From positions 24,630,424 to 24,694,423 of the forward strand of contig CM037870.1 in the NCBI GenBank assembly GCA_021292105.1: DNA of 64,000 bases, given 5' to 3'. The number at the start of each line of letters is the position of its first letter. Position 1 is the stretch's first letter. The position numbers and the translations under genes are program-made. The DNA comes from Anadara kagoshimensis. Taxonomy: Eukaryota; Mollusca; Bivalvia; Arcoida; Arcidae. The notes below the pieces were generated by a model. It did no database searches. It was not told the DNA's origin and saw nothing but the letters and a program-made list of their open reading frames with translations. Below, piece by piece: positions 1 through 12,579 of this stretch.

Positions 1-68
1 AGTAATAAGGGCAAAAAAAAAAATATTATGTAAGCTTTTTTAGTATCATGTTACATAATGGCATAAAG

Positions 69-282
69 TACGGCGGCTGAATGAGACCATGCTAAAAATG
101 CATGTGGGCACGTAGAACCGTTTTTTTGGTGGGCATGGAACTATTACGTGGGTAAACGTAAAATCCACGTGTGCAGGAAAAGAATTTCCTCTCCACGTGC
201 GCGCAATAGTGCCAAGTGCTCGTGTTAAGTTTCATGTGTGCACGTATTCCTTTTTTCTGTATGTCCTCATTCAACCACCGTA
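69..282. mobile_element. MITE-like element A, about 214 bp
   Basis: The ends are inverted copies of each other: TACGGCGGCTGAATGAG at the left (from 69) matches, with a few changes, the reverse complement of the right end (261-282). TAAAG lies just outside both ends (64-68 and 284-288) and may be a short target-site duplication. There is no coding capacity. The interior holds several CACGT/CACGTG motifs. This structure is typical of a non-autonomous DNA transposon; the superfamily is not assignable. Confidence 0.55.
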
Positions 283-894
283 GTAAAGACTTCTAAAAGT
301 TTACGAACTTGAAAGGCGTGTTTGTCAAAAAAGGATGTTTATATCCTGTGGTTGTGTTGACGTCAGTTACACTTTGTTTACATCGTGGAACCATGTAGAT
401 ACTATTTTTATTTGGAATTTTATTTTCAAATTTTATTTTTTAACATATTTTATTTTCATATTTTATTTTTTAACATATTCAATGAATGGATAAGAGATTA
501 AAAACGCTGAATGAACTTATATAATAAGATGCCATATATCTTATAAGTTGTCACCTGGAGCTAAAAAATTCAATAACTATGATCCATTAATGTGCAACAT
601 TTAAACATATGTATATAGAAAACTTAAACGTATGTAATAAAATTTAAGTATATATATGTATATGTATATAGATATTTACATGTTGTTTTTGTATAATATT
701 TTACCTGGGATTTTTATAAGTTTATCAACTAAAAATTTAATTCATTTTTGTCAGCAGTATATATATGCTGATTTCGTGATATGAATATATGAATAGAGAG
801 AAGAGTTTAGAAATATTGCAAAATAGAACTTATTAGTCTGTCTATCTGGGATGTTTAAAATATGGTATTAAGTACAGTTGCACTAAAACGTGCA
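283..894. other. AT-rich intergenic DNA
   Basis: No gene seen. A roughly 30-bp T/A-rich motif ending in TTTTTTAACATA is directly duplicated around 418-479. The rest is simple AT-rich sequence with many stops in all frames. Confidence 0.5.
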
Positions 895-991
895 GTAGCA
901 ACTACCTCTGATAAACACCATTGTAACAACGCCTGATGAAGTCCGGACTTCCGGACTTCATCAAGTGTTGGACTTAATTAGGAGTTGCTAC
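895..991. repeat. Short inverted-repeat element with perfect 13-bp central hairpin
   Basis: TGATGAAGTCCGG (934-946) and its exact reverse complement (951-963) are separated by the loop ACTT. Outer arms GTAGCAACT (895-903) and AGTTGCTAC (983-991) are also complementary. The ATGAAGTCC core recurs at about 20.6 kb and 53.0 kb, so this is a dispersed family and not a lone hairpin. Confidence 0.55.
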
Positions 992-3499
992 ACACCATCA
1001 TATATCCTTTAAGTCTATACAGTGAATCTTGTATAGCGACCACCTATATAAAAGGTTCACTAAGACCAATGTGGTTTAAAATCCATTTGCTTCATGTTTC
1101 AATAAATTAAAGGCAACTCGTCAATAAAGTCCTTAGGTCTTTAGGCCACTATGAGTGAGTGATCAGTATACAGGTGTTACTGTATTTTGAAATTTATGTT
1201 GTATTTAGCTAATTCCTTGTGTGACAAAAAAAAACGACGAGTTTTGAGCAAGTATAAAGATAGCCTTGAGGATATTCCCGTGTAATGGCAACCTTGCGAT
1301 TCCGTTAGCCATTTAAATTTGCTCAAGAACCGTTGGACAGTTTGGTTTATTCTAGCTATCCAAGATTTCAAAAGACAATGTTCTTTGTCTCATTTCAAAT
1401 GTTAAGTCTGACTTTTATCAGGAAAGAATATTCCATTGAACGTGGATCAAACACGAAAGACTTGAAACCCCTCTCCGGATAATATTTTCGGTAACAATTT
1501 TTATTTTGGCGTTCAAGCATTAAAAATATCAATTACCATTTATGCAATATGTAAAATAAAAGAAAAAAAGAGAGGTATTAAAAAGTATCACAGAACAATT
1601 TTGACTAAAAACTTTATATCATCTCCGGTTTTATTTGCGTTGTTCATCTAGTCAGTCACAATGAAGTCTTCAATACAGCACAAATTATCCTTCTGACCAC
1701 GTGGTTAGACTGTGCCTATCTACAGGTAAATGTTTATTTTATATTTTTGTCTCAATGACAGAATGCAAATTGAAACTGAAAAGCCTATTTAAAAAAATCC
1801 GAAATGCATGAAACGACACTGATCCAATGTCTTGCTTCGATGTTTTGGCGTTTAGTGGGTTCTTTTGAATATTTCACTCTAAACATTAAAACAAAACTCA
1901 CTAAGGCAGTTACTTAAAAATGATATTCTTAGTGTTTGGCTAAGATTGTATATCATTTCATATTTCATTTGCCATAGTTTTATTTACGTGTCATATTCAA
2001 GACATTGCATAACCTTTGATCTTTGTCGTGATGAGTCAAACAAACAAGGATCTGTGGACGAAAGTATGCACATGCGCGTTTGTGATTCCATGCACGTTCT
2101 CTATACTTATATAATATACTTAATTTACATACGTCAAAAAAGGAAATAAACTTTTATTACGTAATTTGGTTAAAAAGTACTCCGTGCCTTCTAACTTGTT
2201 ATTTTGTGACAATTTTGCACTCTTAGCAAACAAGATGCACCCTAAGGTATGCATAATTAAGGTGCAGTCAGGTGGTAGGTAATTAACTGTCTAACGAATT
2301 TGAATAAACAACGTATGTCTGTTTTCTCTCATTTTTGTCCATATGGTGGAATAAATATAAACAAGTTCTTTTGTCGTTTTTTGGTTTTTTTTAATATTAT
2401 TATTATTGTCACATACCATTTTTTTAAAAAAATTTAATAATAAAATACATTCAAAAAATGGAATATGACATTATTATAAATGTTTCATTTTGAAAAAAAA
2501 TACAAATTGGTTTTTAAACACGAGTTTTTTCAAGGAAGGTTTGTGAAAGAGAGAGAGAGGAGAGAGAGAGACCCTGATACTTTGACTTTTAAACATAACA
2601 GAGAAACATTTGTCTTAGTCACACTTGTTCATATGTATATATGCATTTCAAAAGGTTTAGTAACTTATATTTTTGAGACTGTTTGTTTCAACCTTGGGAA
2701 TCTAGCCAGAAAATTCAGTAGTTCAAAATGTTGCTCGCCATGTATATTACATGAAGTAAAATGACATTAAAAGTAGTAATATTATATTGTATCATTTCAC
2801 GTTGTAAATGTCAAATTTTATATTGCACGACCTTATATGACCCTGAAACAAGCACTAGTAGGTCAACAACTAAAATACTTATATCTATAGGCAAACTAAC
2901 CCCTTTAAAATTAAGATTTATAGACCTACAATCGCGTGTTTATTGCAACAACAGTCAACGTTATCTGTTCTCAATTTCATTTTTGTCAAGAAAGCCCGTT
3001 GCTAGGGACGCTATCGGTTAAAACAAAAGTAAAGTAAATAAATCACAGTACCTATTTTGTTTAATATCTATAATAAATTGATTTGTTTAATGTCTGAACT
3101 TTAGGGGGTCACTCCCCTTAGTTTACGCAATGTGTTTTTTTTTATTTTTAAAATCCTGGTACAAATGAAAAATAGAAATTTTCACACGTAATATGGATCA
3201 ACATTTTCATAATACTCGATATACCATCGAGTTTTTTTTTTTTTTTTTTTATTATAAAATCGATTTAAATTTCTATAAGAATACATCTTTAAGCACCGCA
3301 AGATTAAAGTATAAAAGTTTTTAAAAAGGGAGATGATGTGTACGTGATTGAACCTTTTCAAGATCCATCATGGTTGAACAATTTAATCCCCGACTAATAC
3401 TAACTATAAAAAAGTTAAAATAAGAAAGAAAAATAGTCCAAAAACCGCAAAAGACAACATATAAAAAAACGATATGACATTACCAATAATTCGAGTAAT
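992..3499. other. Intergenic DNA, no gene recognised
   Basis: Only short frames are open. Contents seen: a GA-rich microsatellite at 2545-2571, a T-run at 3232-3250, and an AT-rich stretch near 2395-2460 containing ATACATTCAAAAAATGG, a motif similar to AT-rich sequences near 22.5, 34.0 and 38.7 kb. Confidence 0.45.
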
Positions 3500-3905
3500 G
3501 ACTTTTTAGTTAATAGAGGAAATAGAAAAGGCCAATGACCTATATGTTAAAGCCAAGGGTCACTCTAAATTAAATAATTATCCTAACGTATTTACTGAAC
3601 TGTTATTGTTTTTTCTTTCGAAGAGGCACTTGCTTTGTGACAAGTTGTTTCCGGTAAAACTTAACTAGAACGGTCTTTTGAGAGGCATATTGCCCGGGTC
3701 CACTGTTTCCAACAATTGACCTCGTGGCCTTGGTCCTCTGCAGCTTAATTAGGATATTTCTTCTCATGTTGGTTAACATTGGTCCCAAGTTTGATCAAAA
3801 TCCATCTATAGACATAGAGCGTGGAGCGGACACGATATTGGGACGGACTGACGGACAGGGTAATTCCTATAAACCGTCAAACTTCGTTCTTGGGGGTATA
3901 AAAAT
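3500..3905 (+). repeat. Dispersed repeat ending in a GGGACGGAC / GGGGGTATAA tail
   Basis: The 3' half carries GGGACGGACTGACGGACAGG (about 3840-3859), followed by a short C/G hairpin region and GGGGGTATAAAA (3893-3904). I associate this ending with a high-copy dispersed repeat of molluscan genomes from general knowledge. The 5' boundary is a guess, set where GGCCAATGACC and AGCCAAGGGTCAC motifs begin. No coding capacity. Confidence 0.4.
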
Positions 3906-4075
3906 ATGTTCGTTGTATAGTACGTGAAATGACTTCAGGTTTTTTTTGGGGTCATTGAATCCAGTAATCGTCCAAAGTCGGAAGATTTGTAATCAGTGGT
4001 CCCAATATGTGTCATTCTAAAGCGAATATCGCAGCGTCTCTCATCGCCAAGGTTCAAATGCTTCTCGGGCATACA

Positions 4076-4264
4076 GTACAGACCTGAGCAAAAGAAAAGG
4101 AGTAGAATTTCAGCTGTCGAACTACCCATATTAAGGAAAGCTGCCGGTCAAAAACTCCGAGAGTTAGATAGTAGCAGTGAACATATAGCTAGCGAGGAGC
4201 CGAAAGGTCTGCCGATTCGACACTTATTTGTTAGCTTAGTGTTAAACTCTCGACAGGTCAGTAC
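4076..4264. mobile_element. MITE-like element B, copy 1
   Basis: It begins GTACAGACCTG and ends with the inverted counterpart CAGGTCAGTAC. The right arm also contains TTAGTGTTAAACTCTCGA, the arm sequence shared with copies at 12.5, 15.8 and 19.0 kb. The left arm has degenerated beyond its first dozen bases. Non-coding. Confidence 0.55.
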
Positions 4265-4279
4265 CGGATTTTAGTGTGA

Positions 4280-4410
4280 GAGAAGTCGAATCACTTGACG
4301 AAGGCCAGTGGTTTTTCTTGGCATTCCGGTTCCAATCCCAGAACTGAGTCCTAGATAAAAGTGGAATAATCTTTACTGAGGAATAGAACACCATTGCTCC
4401 ACCTCTAATA
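4280..4410 (+). repeat. Worn SINE-like fragment (group 3)
   Basis: It contains TGGAATAATCTTTACTGAGG followed by AACACCATTGCTCCACC, the same 3' landmark pattern as the better SINE-like copies at 20760-20945, 43908-44112 and 44508-44735. No clear tRNA-like head remains. Confidence 0.35.
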
Positions 4411-4560
4411 CTAATGCGTGTTTATCTTGTCCTTTTTGCTTCTTTCCCTTTGTTTTGGTTTTGTGTTATTGGTTGCATTTGCTATTGTCAAGTGATTTAG
4501 ATGTTTTAAAAATGTTTTAGGCGTTACAACTTTGCTCTATTTCAAACTATTATCATTACC

Positions 4561-4740
4561 ACTATGGTAGCCTAGCTAGATTAGATTGTATTAAATTGCT
4601 CGCTATATGTATGTGGGAGGTCGGACTTAGAATCCTTGCCCGGTCTGACCAAGACTTGAAAATAGGTAGTGACTGTTCTTAATCCAAGCACTCGATATTT
4701 AAAAACGAAAACCACGGCGTTCTTTGGAAAAAAAATTTAC
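4561..4740 (+). mobile_element. 5' fragment of tRNA-derived SINE group 1
   Basis: TGTGGGAGGTC, GGTCTGACCAAGACTTGAAA and TAGTGACTGTTCTT occur in the same order as in the well-preserved SINEs at 47911 and 57091. The head is mutated: the B box has lost its GGTTCGAACCC consensus. The 3' body is missing or unrecognisable. Confidence 0.5.
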
Positions 4741-6949
4741 AAACAGAAACCCAGAGTCACAGTAGGCCATTGCACGTTGTCCTGCGCGAATCATGCCATT
4801 GAAACCGAGACAAGCACTGGCATGATACGCTTAAGGTATGCATCTTGAAATTGCTCTGTAAGAGTTATTAAGTATACATGGCGCATAACATAACAAACAT
4901 CTACTCTCTCTACCAAACTATGCATCAGTATAAATTATATTGGCCTAGTCTGCAAAACAATTAAAAAATCATTGTTTAGTATATAGTTGGATTCTGGGTG
5001 GAAGGCAACTATAAATTGTAAACAACATAGCTCTTATTACCAGATTGAGATATCATTCTTCAAGGTAAACGTTGCATGTTTGTTTTGGGGTGTACATTTA
5101 ACATGATATCACTGCACTTCCAAGGGTATGATATTGTTACAACGATAGTATGTTAATAGGATTAAATCCGGACAATATTTGATATCAGTCTGATATCTAT
5201 GGGGTCATAAGGTCAAAATGCGTTGTTGTCCTACATCGGAACTTGTTATGACCATGTGACTTTGCTACCTAGCACCCATAAATATCTTTCGCAAATACGA
5301 CTCTAAAACACTTAAGACATGCTTAAATATGGTCAGAAACTGAGATAACTTTAAATTTGAAGTTTCAATCAATTTCTTTAATCCTTTAATTAAACAAATT
5401 AAAAATTTTGGTTGGTGTCAAATGCATGGATGTACATAAAACAATTTGGCGAAAAGGAAGAGATTTTGGCTACGGTTACATCTTTCATAAAAACAATATT
5501 TTTTCATTTGTTTGTTTGTAGATTCAGGATGTTTTGCCACCCTTCCTTGTTACTTATTTAAACATAAAAAGACGTCGACGCCTTAAATGACGATGACGTC
5601 ATCGAGTGTTTTAAGAGGTATATTAAGGTGTATATAAATCAAATATATATACTAGTAGATAACGCACACATATGTATAACTACACAAATATTTGCTTACT
5701 TCTCTTATCTCATCCAAAATGGGGAGGTATGAGGACATCTGATATTTTGAACTTTAATATTACATATTTAAGAGCTATTAAACGAATTTAAGAGATATCT
5801 TTTCAAAATTTTGCCCTTGACAGAACGTAAAATTAAAAAAAAAATTAGCGTTAAATTTCATGCGATCCTTGTTTTTGACTCAAATTTTTCTCATTAAAAA
5901 CTTAGCACTTATTTCGGTGCAATGGGGTAATGAATTTGCCCTAGACTTGAGAGAATCATTGGTTAAGTCCATTGAATCCATGTAATGCCAAATGTTTTGT
6001 TCTGCCTGAGTTACGAATGTTTTTAGTCAATAATGGTTAGTATTTTGAATATGAAATGGAATCACCAATAGAAAAAACGATTTTGCTGTGTTTGATTTTA
6101 AAACAGGAAGATAGAAAGTCTACAACACATGGAGGCAAAACACACAACACTGAAATGTTCTAAAAATTCACGACTACAATTCATGTCTGTTCTCTTCTTT
6201 TGACACAGACGAATGAAAATCAGGTTTTCTTTTATTTAAAGAGCGAAATCAATTTTTGTGACAAGGATGTCCTCGTTTTGTTTTGTTTTAGAAATTAAAT
6301 TTAGAAACATCATATCCTTAAGTTTCATATCCGTATACCTGTTTTTTGTAGGATGGAATTGTTTTGTACAATTGCTGATTAATTTCAATCCCAAACCCAC
6401 CCCCACAAAACTGTGTTCATACAGCATCATATATATTGACAAGCGAACATCTTTAATTTATATTTTTATTCAAGTGTTTGTATATTTATAAATAAAATAT
6501 TTAATATCACGCAACATTACATGTTTGAACGGCGTTTTATATAAATTTGCAAGTCATTATCAAAATCACTCTAGATGTTCCAGAATTTAACCCTAAACTA
6601 AAATCTACAAAAACCATCTTTACAAAAAAGTTTTAAAATATGCACTTTTTAAAATGTATATTTCAGCGAATATGATGTTCATTTCACTTCCTGATGTTTT
6701 AGACACGGTGTCATTCATTCGTATATGTTTTTCATTGTGCCCTTGTCCTACTAGAATTTCATTGTCCTATTTTCCTTTATTTTCTTAAGATTTTTATCAT
6801 GGGTCTTTATCATGTAATTCTTCTTCTTGTTATTATGTAATTTTTCTTTCGTATTAAGTTTTCCGGGAAGTACAGGCGGACAAATCAAGGTGAAACGCAA
6901 ACTTACCGCTCCATTTCCAAATAACAATTTCAAAGTAGAACTTCGAAAA
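4741..6949. other. Intergenic DNA, no gene recognised
   Basis: AT-rich, all frames broken by stops. A clean 14-bp palindrome containing the CRE-type core TGACGTCA lies at 5591-5604 (CGATGACGTCATCG). It could bind CREB/ATF proteins, but no promoter or gene is visible nearby. Confidence 0.4.
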
Positions 6950-7180
6950 CGGACAAACTAAGTTAAACATATGAACTTTGAATAACACGGAAGTGAGACC
7001 GGTGCTCTGGAAGAGTAAGCACTTTCTGTCTACCAAGATAATCCCCGACCATATGTGAAATTTAAAGTTAAAGAAACATGGAGCTATGGGACGTCAAATA
7101 TATCCAGGATGATTTTGGATACTGAGATACCATACTTACCAACACTATTGTGCAAGGGATGAACGGACCTTAAAACATTT
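6950..7180 (+). repeat. Unclassified dispersed repeat, copy 1
   Basis: GAAGTGAGACCGGTGCTCTG and, further on, TATCCAGGATGATTTTGGAT match 49120-49345 in the same order and orientation, with many substitutions. A third fragment (GAAAGTGAGGCCGGGTGCTAC) lies near 45478. No tRNA head or terminal inverted repeat is visible, so the class is unknown. Confidence 0.45.
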
Positions 7181-7651
7181 TTGACATCACTTTATCGTAA
7201 AGTTCAGTGCATTCAGAAATATACAAGGTCGCCGTTTTCTTCAGTACTTGTCAATACTTTGATTTTCATGTCGCCGTTGTTCCACAATGTCACCGAGGCA
7301 ATTTTTAGAACATTGTGATGATTTGCATTTTTATTTGAAAAATATGTATTACCGCTGGAGAGTTTCCTAAACCAGGTATGTATTGACGGAGTGTTGAGTG
7401 AACTCATGGTGTCTCCACTTAGGGTTCGAATCGATGACAGCATGTGAGACTGGGTGTTTCTTTGTTGTAGATCTCCATTAGTTTTTTCATGCGGTACAAT
7501 GCGAACAAGTTGTTTGCAATAGTAATCTGCGGAAGGGCGGTGCTTGTACCGCAAGACGACCATGAGCTATTAAATGTGTTATAAAATTATGCGTCGAGAA
7601 ATGAACCCCTGATTCTTGAATGTCTATGTGTGGCCAACCAGACTCAATGGG

Positions 7652-7723
7652 TTGTCGCGTAGTTTAGTCGATAAAGCATCCTGTTAGTATTAAAAGGTCC
7701 CGGGTTTGAGCCCTTGTGTGACC
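7652..7723 (+). repeat. tRNA-like sequence (probable SINE head)
   Basis: TAGTTTAGTCGATAAAGC resembles a pol III A box, and GGTCCCGGGTTTGAGCCC a B box about 35 bp later. The acceptor ends do not pair well, so this is better read as a SINE promoter or tRNA relic than a working tRNA. A 14-G run follows at 7754-7767. Confidence 0.4.
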
Positions 7724-7867
7724 GGTGCATTTTTCCCTTTTGCTGTTGCGTTTGGGGGGGGGGGGGGTCGTACAACCTTGGGAAGTAGCCGACCAACAGG
7801 ATGGTCATGTAGTGGAATCTGTTGTTTTCGATTCGAAAAATGAATGGAAGAATATGACGGACCGGGC

Positions 7868-7945
7868 TTGATGGGTGGCTAGGTAGCTCGGTCCGTATAA
7901 ATGAATTAGCAAGGTCCCAGGTTCGAGTCCCTATTTGTCGTTGCA
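7868..7945 (+). repeat. Second tRNA-like sequence (probable SINE head)
   Basis: TGGCTAGGTAGCTCGGTCCG and then CCCAGGTTCGAGTCCC form A- and B-box-like motifs, followed by TTGCATTTTTTCTCTTTC. The same layout follows the tRNA-like sequence at 7652 (TGCATTTTTCCC), so both are probably heads of one SINE family. No functional cloverleaf is claimed. Confidence 0.45.
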
Positions 7946-8533
7946 TTTTTTCTCTTTCTTTTTACATTAACAAATCATTTTAATATGTTCATACAAGTAG
8001 CAAAAACACATACCACTTTACATATATCTCGGGGTCAATGTTCTAGATGTTTATCTATTTTCTAATTTGTGATGTTTCATTACCCTTTGGGAAAAATTTA
8101 TAAATAGTCCAGAAAGTGACGTAATAATACCTATATACCTACTAGGTCGTTACGGACAGTTGTTCCAGCACATGTTGTCCCTCTGTTTATTCAGCTGAAA
8201 TTAATTTATAGGCTAGTTAAAATAACTAATTTTGATAGTATCAAAATATTTTGGACTTTGTTCCCAATCATCCTCGGTAAATTTGTTGCCCCTTAGGGGT
8301 CCTTGGTTTTTGTTAACCGCAGATAAAAGTGACATTGTCCGTCCACATGCAATCATGCTACGCTTTATAACGATCACGCTACGGTCTAATGAGAAATGTC
8401 ATTAAAAGTTTGAACAAAACAGTTGGTGAATTTGATCATTGATATCATTCGATTCAATTCATTATTCCTAAGGCATACACTTATGGGTACGTAAAATATT
8501 TGAAGAATACACGTTAGTTTTAGTTCATAGTTT

Positions 8534-8965
8534 TTTAATGTTGCATAAACTATCACCCTCTCACATAACCTAACGCATGTATCAATGATTTTTTCAAAAT
8601 AAATAAATTGGGTAAATTTGTAGAAGTTCTTTTAATGTATTCTACAGCCGTGTAGTTTTTTTTTGCCATGCTGCATATATCATCCATAAATTTCAATAGA
8701 ATAGGGACCGCCTCAAAGTAAATATGATTTCTTTTTATATATTCTACAGTTGTGTAGTGTTTTGCACGAATTTCCATGAATGCTGCATAAATTATCCCTT
8801 AAAAATCATTCTAAGACGAGAAACTGCCCGCATCAAAAACGAAAATGGGTAAATATTATTTCCTTTTTATATATTCTACATGTGTTTAGTTATTTGCAGA
8901 TGCTGCATAACTTATCCTCAAGAAATCAATTTTAAGACGAGAAACTGACCGTCTCTCAAAATGAA
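8534..8965. repeat. Three to four imperfect tandem copies of about 100-130 bp
   Basis: ATTCTACA followed by a TGTTTAG/GTGTAG-like block and then GCTGCATAA recurs, with ATTCTACA at about 8639, 8741 and 8873 (spacings 102 and 132 bp). The last two copies also share AAGACGAGAAACTG. Copies differ widely, suggesting an old local duplication. Non-coding. Confidence 0.5.
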
Positions 8966-9928
8966 CAAAAATTAATTAAAGTTCAAAGACCCTTGTACGA
9001 TCATCTTCGGAGAACATGACACCAAAAGAAATTTTGACTTCAGAATGACCCATATGTCTTGCTGATTTCAAGATGTTGCTTGGCATTTCAGAAATTCTGT
9101 CCCTGGGCTATAGGTGTGTGTTGTTTCGTCGTCTGGAGTGGAATTTTAGTTTGAACATCATTTTATCGCAATTGTTTCATGCGCACCTTGTCCAAATTTT
9201 GAATAAAATTAAAAATTTGCAAATGACATCATCAAAAATTATATTGTTAAAATCTATCATCAGAATTTGACTAAAAACATATGCCAATTTTGAAAAAAAA
9301 ATTACAAAAAATACTATTTTTCTCGTCATTAAAACCCACTTGAAGTACATGTCTTTAATTTACAGGCGGCAAATTAAAGCACACATGCATGAACTTTTAC
9401 CATTCATTGAACCGGAATAGGAAAAATTAACAAGCCAGACGTCCATGAAAGGCTAAAGCAGGTCATATTTCAAATACACCTTTCAACCTAAAGAATGTTT
9501 CTTTGGTTCAAAAAACCACTTCATAAGTTTCACACTTGAATTTCATTATAAAATGAATTCTTTATAATAAATGAGTCCACATGCGTTAAGCCTGCAACAA
9601 AAGCCAGTATAAATAGGTTTTTTGATGACTTTTAAACATAGGGTATCCTTCTCCCCGTCAATGTCCTTGTCTGACTTTTCTTTTGAGAGAATATACCGCT
9701 TGTCTTCAATTCTGATAAAGAAAAAAAACCTATAGAATTTTAAGAATTTATGAGGTTTTTGTCCTGTTGCTAACTTCAAATTTCCGACCAACGCTTAAAT
9801 TTTACACGTTTCTGATGCAAGAATATTGAATATTTCATCAAACTTTGGTAAGGACAAAAATCAATCTCAAATCTGCTACTATGCCAAAAAATATTTCTGA
9901 TATTATTTATATAAAACTTGATTATGAA
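8966..9928. other. Intergenic DNA, nothing recognised
   Basis: AT-rich sequence without a supported gene or repeat boundary. Confidence 0.4.
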
Positions 9929-9931
9929 CAA

Positions 9932-9986
<55 letters not shown>

Positions 9987-10020
9987 AATAAATAAAATAA
10001 ATAAAATAAAAAATAAAAAA
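9929..10020 (+). repeat. (AAAT)n microsatellite
   Basis: About 90 bp of AAAT units grading into AAAAT units at the right end, consistent with slippage and point change. Confidence 0.9.
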
Positions 10021-10479
10021 TGAGTACATATACATTTTATTTTTGTATCGCAAATTTTTTGAAAAAAAAATCAGAAATCTAAGAACGAAGCCATGTGTAT
10101 TTGTTTTTATTACATTATAGGAATCTGGCGAGTTATACTTTAGTTTCTGTAATAATTTTATTACATTTTTGTCTCGCTACAACATCTTGAATTTCAATGA
10201 ACCTTTACATCCTAATCGAAAATGATGAAATGGTCTTATTTTGTTAGAAGAAAGTGGAGAGCTTAGATGAAAATCCTGTATCGAAACAGTTCTTGTTGAG
10301 TTACTAAGGCATGGTCTAGATAATTAGATTGTTTAATGTGTGTAATATACCATTTTTTGAATGCATTTAAAGATAAAATTAAAAAATGGTTTAAATGCGT
10401 TTAGTAATGGAGTGAAGTGGGGTAATGTCATGTTATAATTTTTTTTAATTTTCTGAATGAAATATTCAAAAATTTATAA

Positions 10480-10700
10480 TATGACAGTAATATACACATG
10501 TAGTTTTACGACCCAGTCAAGATTCTGTCACTTATATCGAAATAAAACCAATCCAGAAGTGTCCATAAAAATCCGTATCTTTGGCAAACGAACTGAGAAA
10601 CTTTTTCACACTAGAAAAATGCCTGAGTTGGATTACTACTTTTCCTGAGTGGGATTCGCACTAAACTGTGATCCGTAAGTGCGCTTTACGCCAGCGAGGT
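10480..10700 (-). mobile_element. SINE-like element, group 4, minus orientation
   Basis: GAGTGGGATTCGCAC (plus strand, about 10649) is a reversed B-box-like motif, followed by GATCCGTAAGTGCGC. The copy at 56600-56757 has GAGTGGGATTCGAAC and GATCAGTAAGCGCAC in the same order, and both are preceded at a distance by ATGACAGTA. The element would be transcribed leftwards. Boundaries approximate. Confidence 0.45.
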
Positions 10701-10769
10701 ACTTATAGGCATGTTAAAAAAGGTTTTTGGAATGTAAAAAATGTCCTGCTGTTTTGTTTGCGGATGCTT

Positions 10770-11115
10770 TGCCCAATGACTCCGTAGAACTAGTTTGAAG
10801 GTTTTTATTTTGTACCATGAACGCGTAGCCCGCAATTGACGTATCGCCGACCACGCCCACAATGCTCCGACACTGGCCGCCATCACGGTACCAAAGCAGC
10901 GTCACGGCAACTAATGACGTACCAGTGTCAGTGACATCATTAAATGGCGTTATTCAGACCGAGTTTTGATTCTTTTTGGGTGTAAATCAATCATCCGGTC
11001 ATTTGACGGAACATTATGGGCGTGGCCGGCAATACGTCAATTTGACGTCAGAGAACAGACGGTTACGTTAAAGAATCAAAGCTCTGAAACAAATTCTAGC
11101 TCCATATGTCACAAG
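10770..11115. mobile_element. Foldback-like element with long inverted arms
   Basis: The best-preserved part of the inverted repeat is 10836-10871 against 11007-11044: TTGACGTATCGCCGACCACG on the left and, read in reverse complement, TTGACGTATTGCCGGCCACG on the right. Weaker similarity may extend outwards to about 10770 and 11115. The interior of about 135 bp has several TGACG motifs. No reading frame of note. Confidence 0.5.
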
Positions 11116-12529
11116 GTTCGTTGTTCTATGTTTGCAAATAATCCATTGCGCAGTGACGTCATTTTACGTGCTAATTTTTTCTTGTACCCAGAAATAAAAA
11201 CATGGTAAAATTACAAATACTACTGCCAATGCATTCCATTTATATACATTTCCTTAATTTTTAAAGAAAGATGTTGGGTATCTAAATGTTGACAATGTAA
11301 AGTTGTTTTTAACATGTCTAAATGTTGAAGTGTTCAAATCACAATCCGAAAGCAAAGTAAAAAACTTTAAAAACGTTTTAATTAATAAGTCAAACACAGA
11401 ACGTCCACCATGGATTGCAATATGACTTTAATAGATATTTTATCCTATTACCTGTAGATTAATAATGTGTATTGCATATATACATAGTTCTTATCATGAA
11501 TTCACAACTGACATAATGAGATAGTTTTCGTTGACTAATGAAGATGTCACTTAAGGTGCAAAGTTTAATAGCAATATAACGAATGTAATGGCTAACAAAT
11601 GACACAGACGACAATTGACTTAGTACTTAGTTCATCATATATTAGTAGTATTTTTAGAACGCACCTACAATAAAACATCTTATTCAGTGTTTTGCCTAAG
11701 GATACGCCAACATTTAGTAGTCAAATATAAATTTTGCTGTCATTCTTTCTTTCTCCTTCTTTGTCAGCTTGTCTTCAATACACTTTTCTTTTTTACCTGG
11801 TGGTGGAATAAATTTACCCTGTGCTTGTAAGAGACGTAATGCCGGGCTCATTGTGTGTATAACAGTGAATTATGCAAAGAATCCATTAATTTAGCCTATT
11901 CGCTGTAATATGAGCATCTGCGGTTGTCATAAAAACGTTGTCATTATATGTGGAATGACGGATTCTTTTTACGCATAGCGTATAAGACGTTATATACGTC
12001 ACCAAGGGCACCACTTCCTGTGCAGACATCGCCATTTTCAACATGATAAATAAATCCTTATCCTTTATATGGTAATCGAGTATGCGCATGTGTACTCTTA
12101 AGAGTTGCAGTTCCATTGAAAGGTTATATGTATCCCCGTGGCAGGCTGCCGGTAGAATACTTACATATCCGTTTGTTAGCAAGAGGGTTAAGTCATGTAA
12201 CAATGTTTGCGGCAGACTTTATGACATTACTCAAGCTGATTAACAAAAAATTAGTTTGTTGGTTGGTTTTTACCTTAGACACGGAAGTACTTTAAAACTT
12301 CATTCAATTGCATAATTATGTTATTTCAGCATTTATTAGCAGTTATTTCAATAATCTGTTGTGAAGATATTTAACCACAGACTAATCGATCATTAGCATT
12401 TAAAAGTGTGAAATAACCTTAATAATAAATTACTTTAAAATTCAAGCTTTTAAATTAGAATTTGAATTTGAAAAGTAAATTTTAAAATAGACATCATTAT
12501 AAGCATAAAACCTGATAATGGTATAGACA
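11116..12529. other. Intergenic DNA, nothing recognised
   Basis: AT-rich. A roughly 100-codon frame on the minus strand (12203-11886) has no ATG at its start and no recognisable motif, so it is not called a gene. Confidence 0.4.
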
Positions 12530-12579
12530 GTACAGACCATTCCAAAATTTAACACTGAGCTAACGAAAAGGTGACGACT

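Noticed and set aside
7213-7563. 116-codon minus-strand frame beginning with ATG
   Set aside because: No recognisable domain, repeats on both sides, and base composition like the surroundings. It could be an exon of an unseen gene, but nothing supports that.
11886-12203. 105-codon minus-strand frame
   Set aside because: It opens with TTG, has no internal ATG near the start and no motif.
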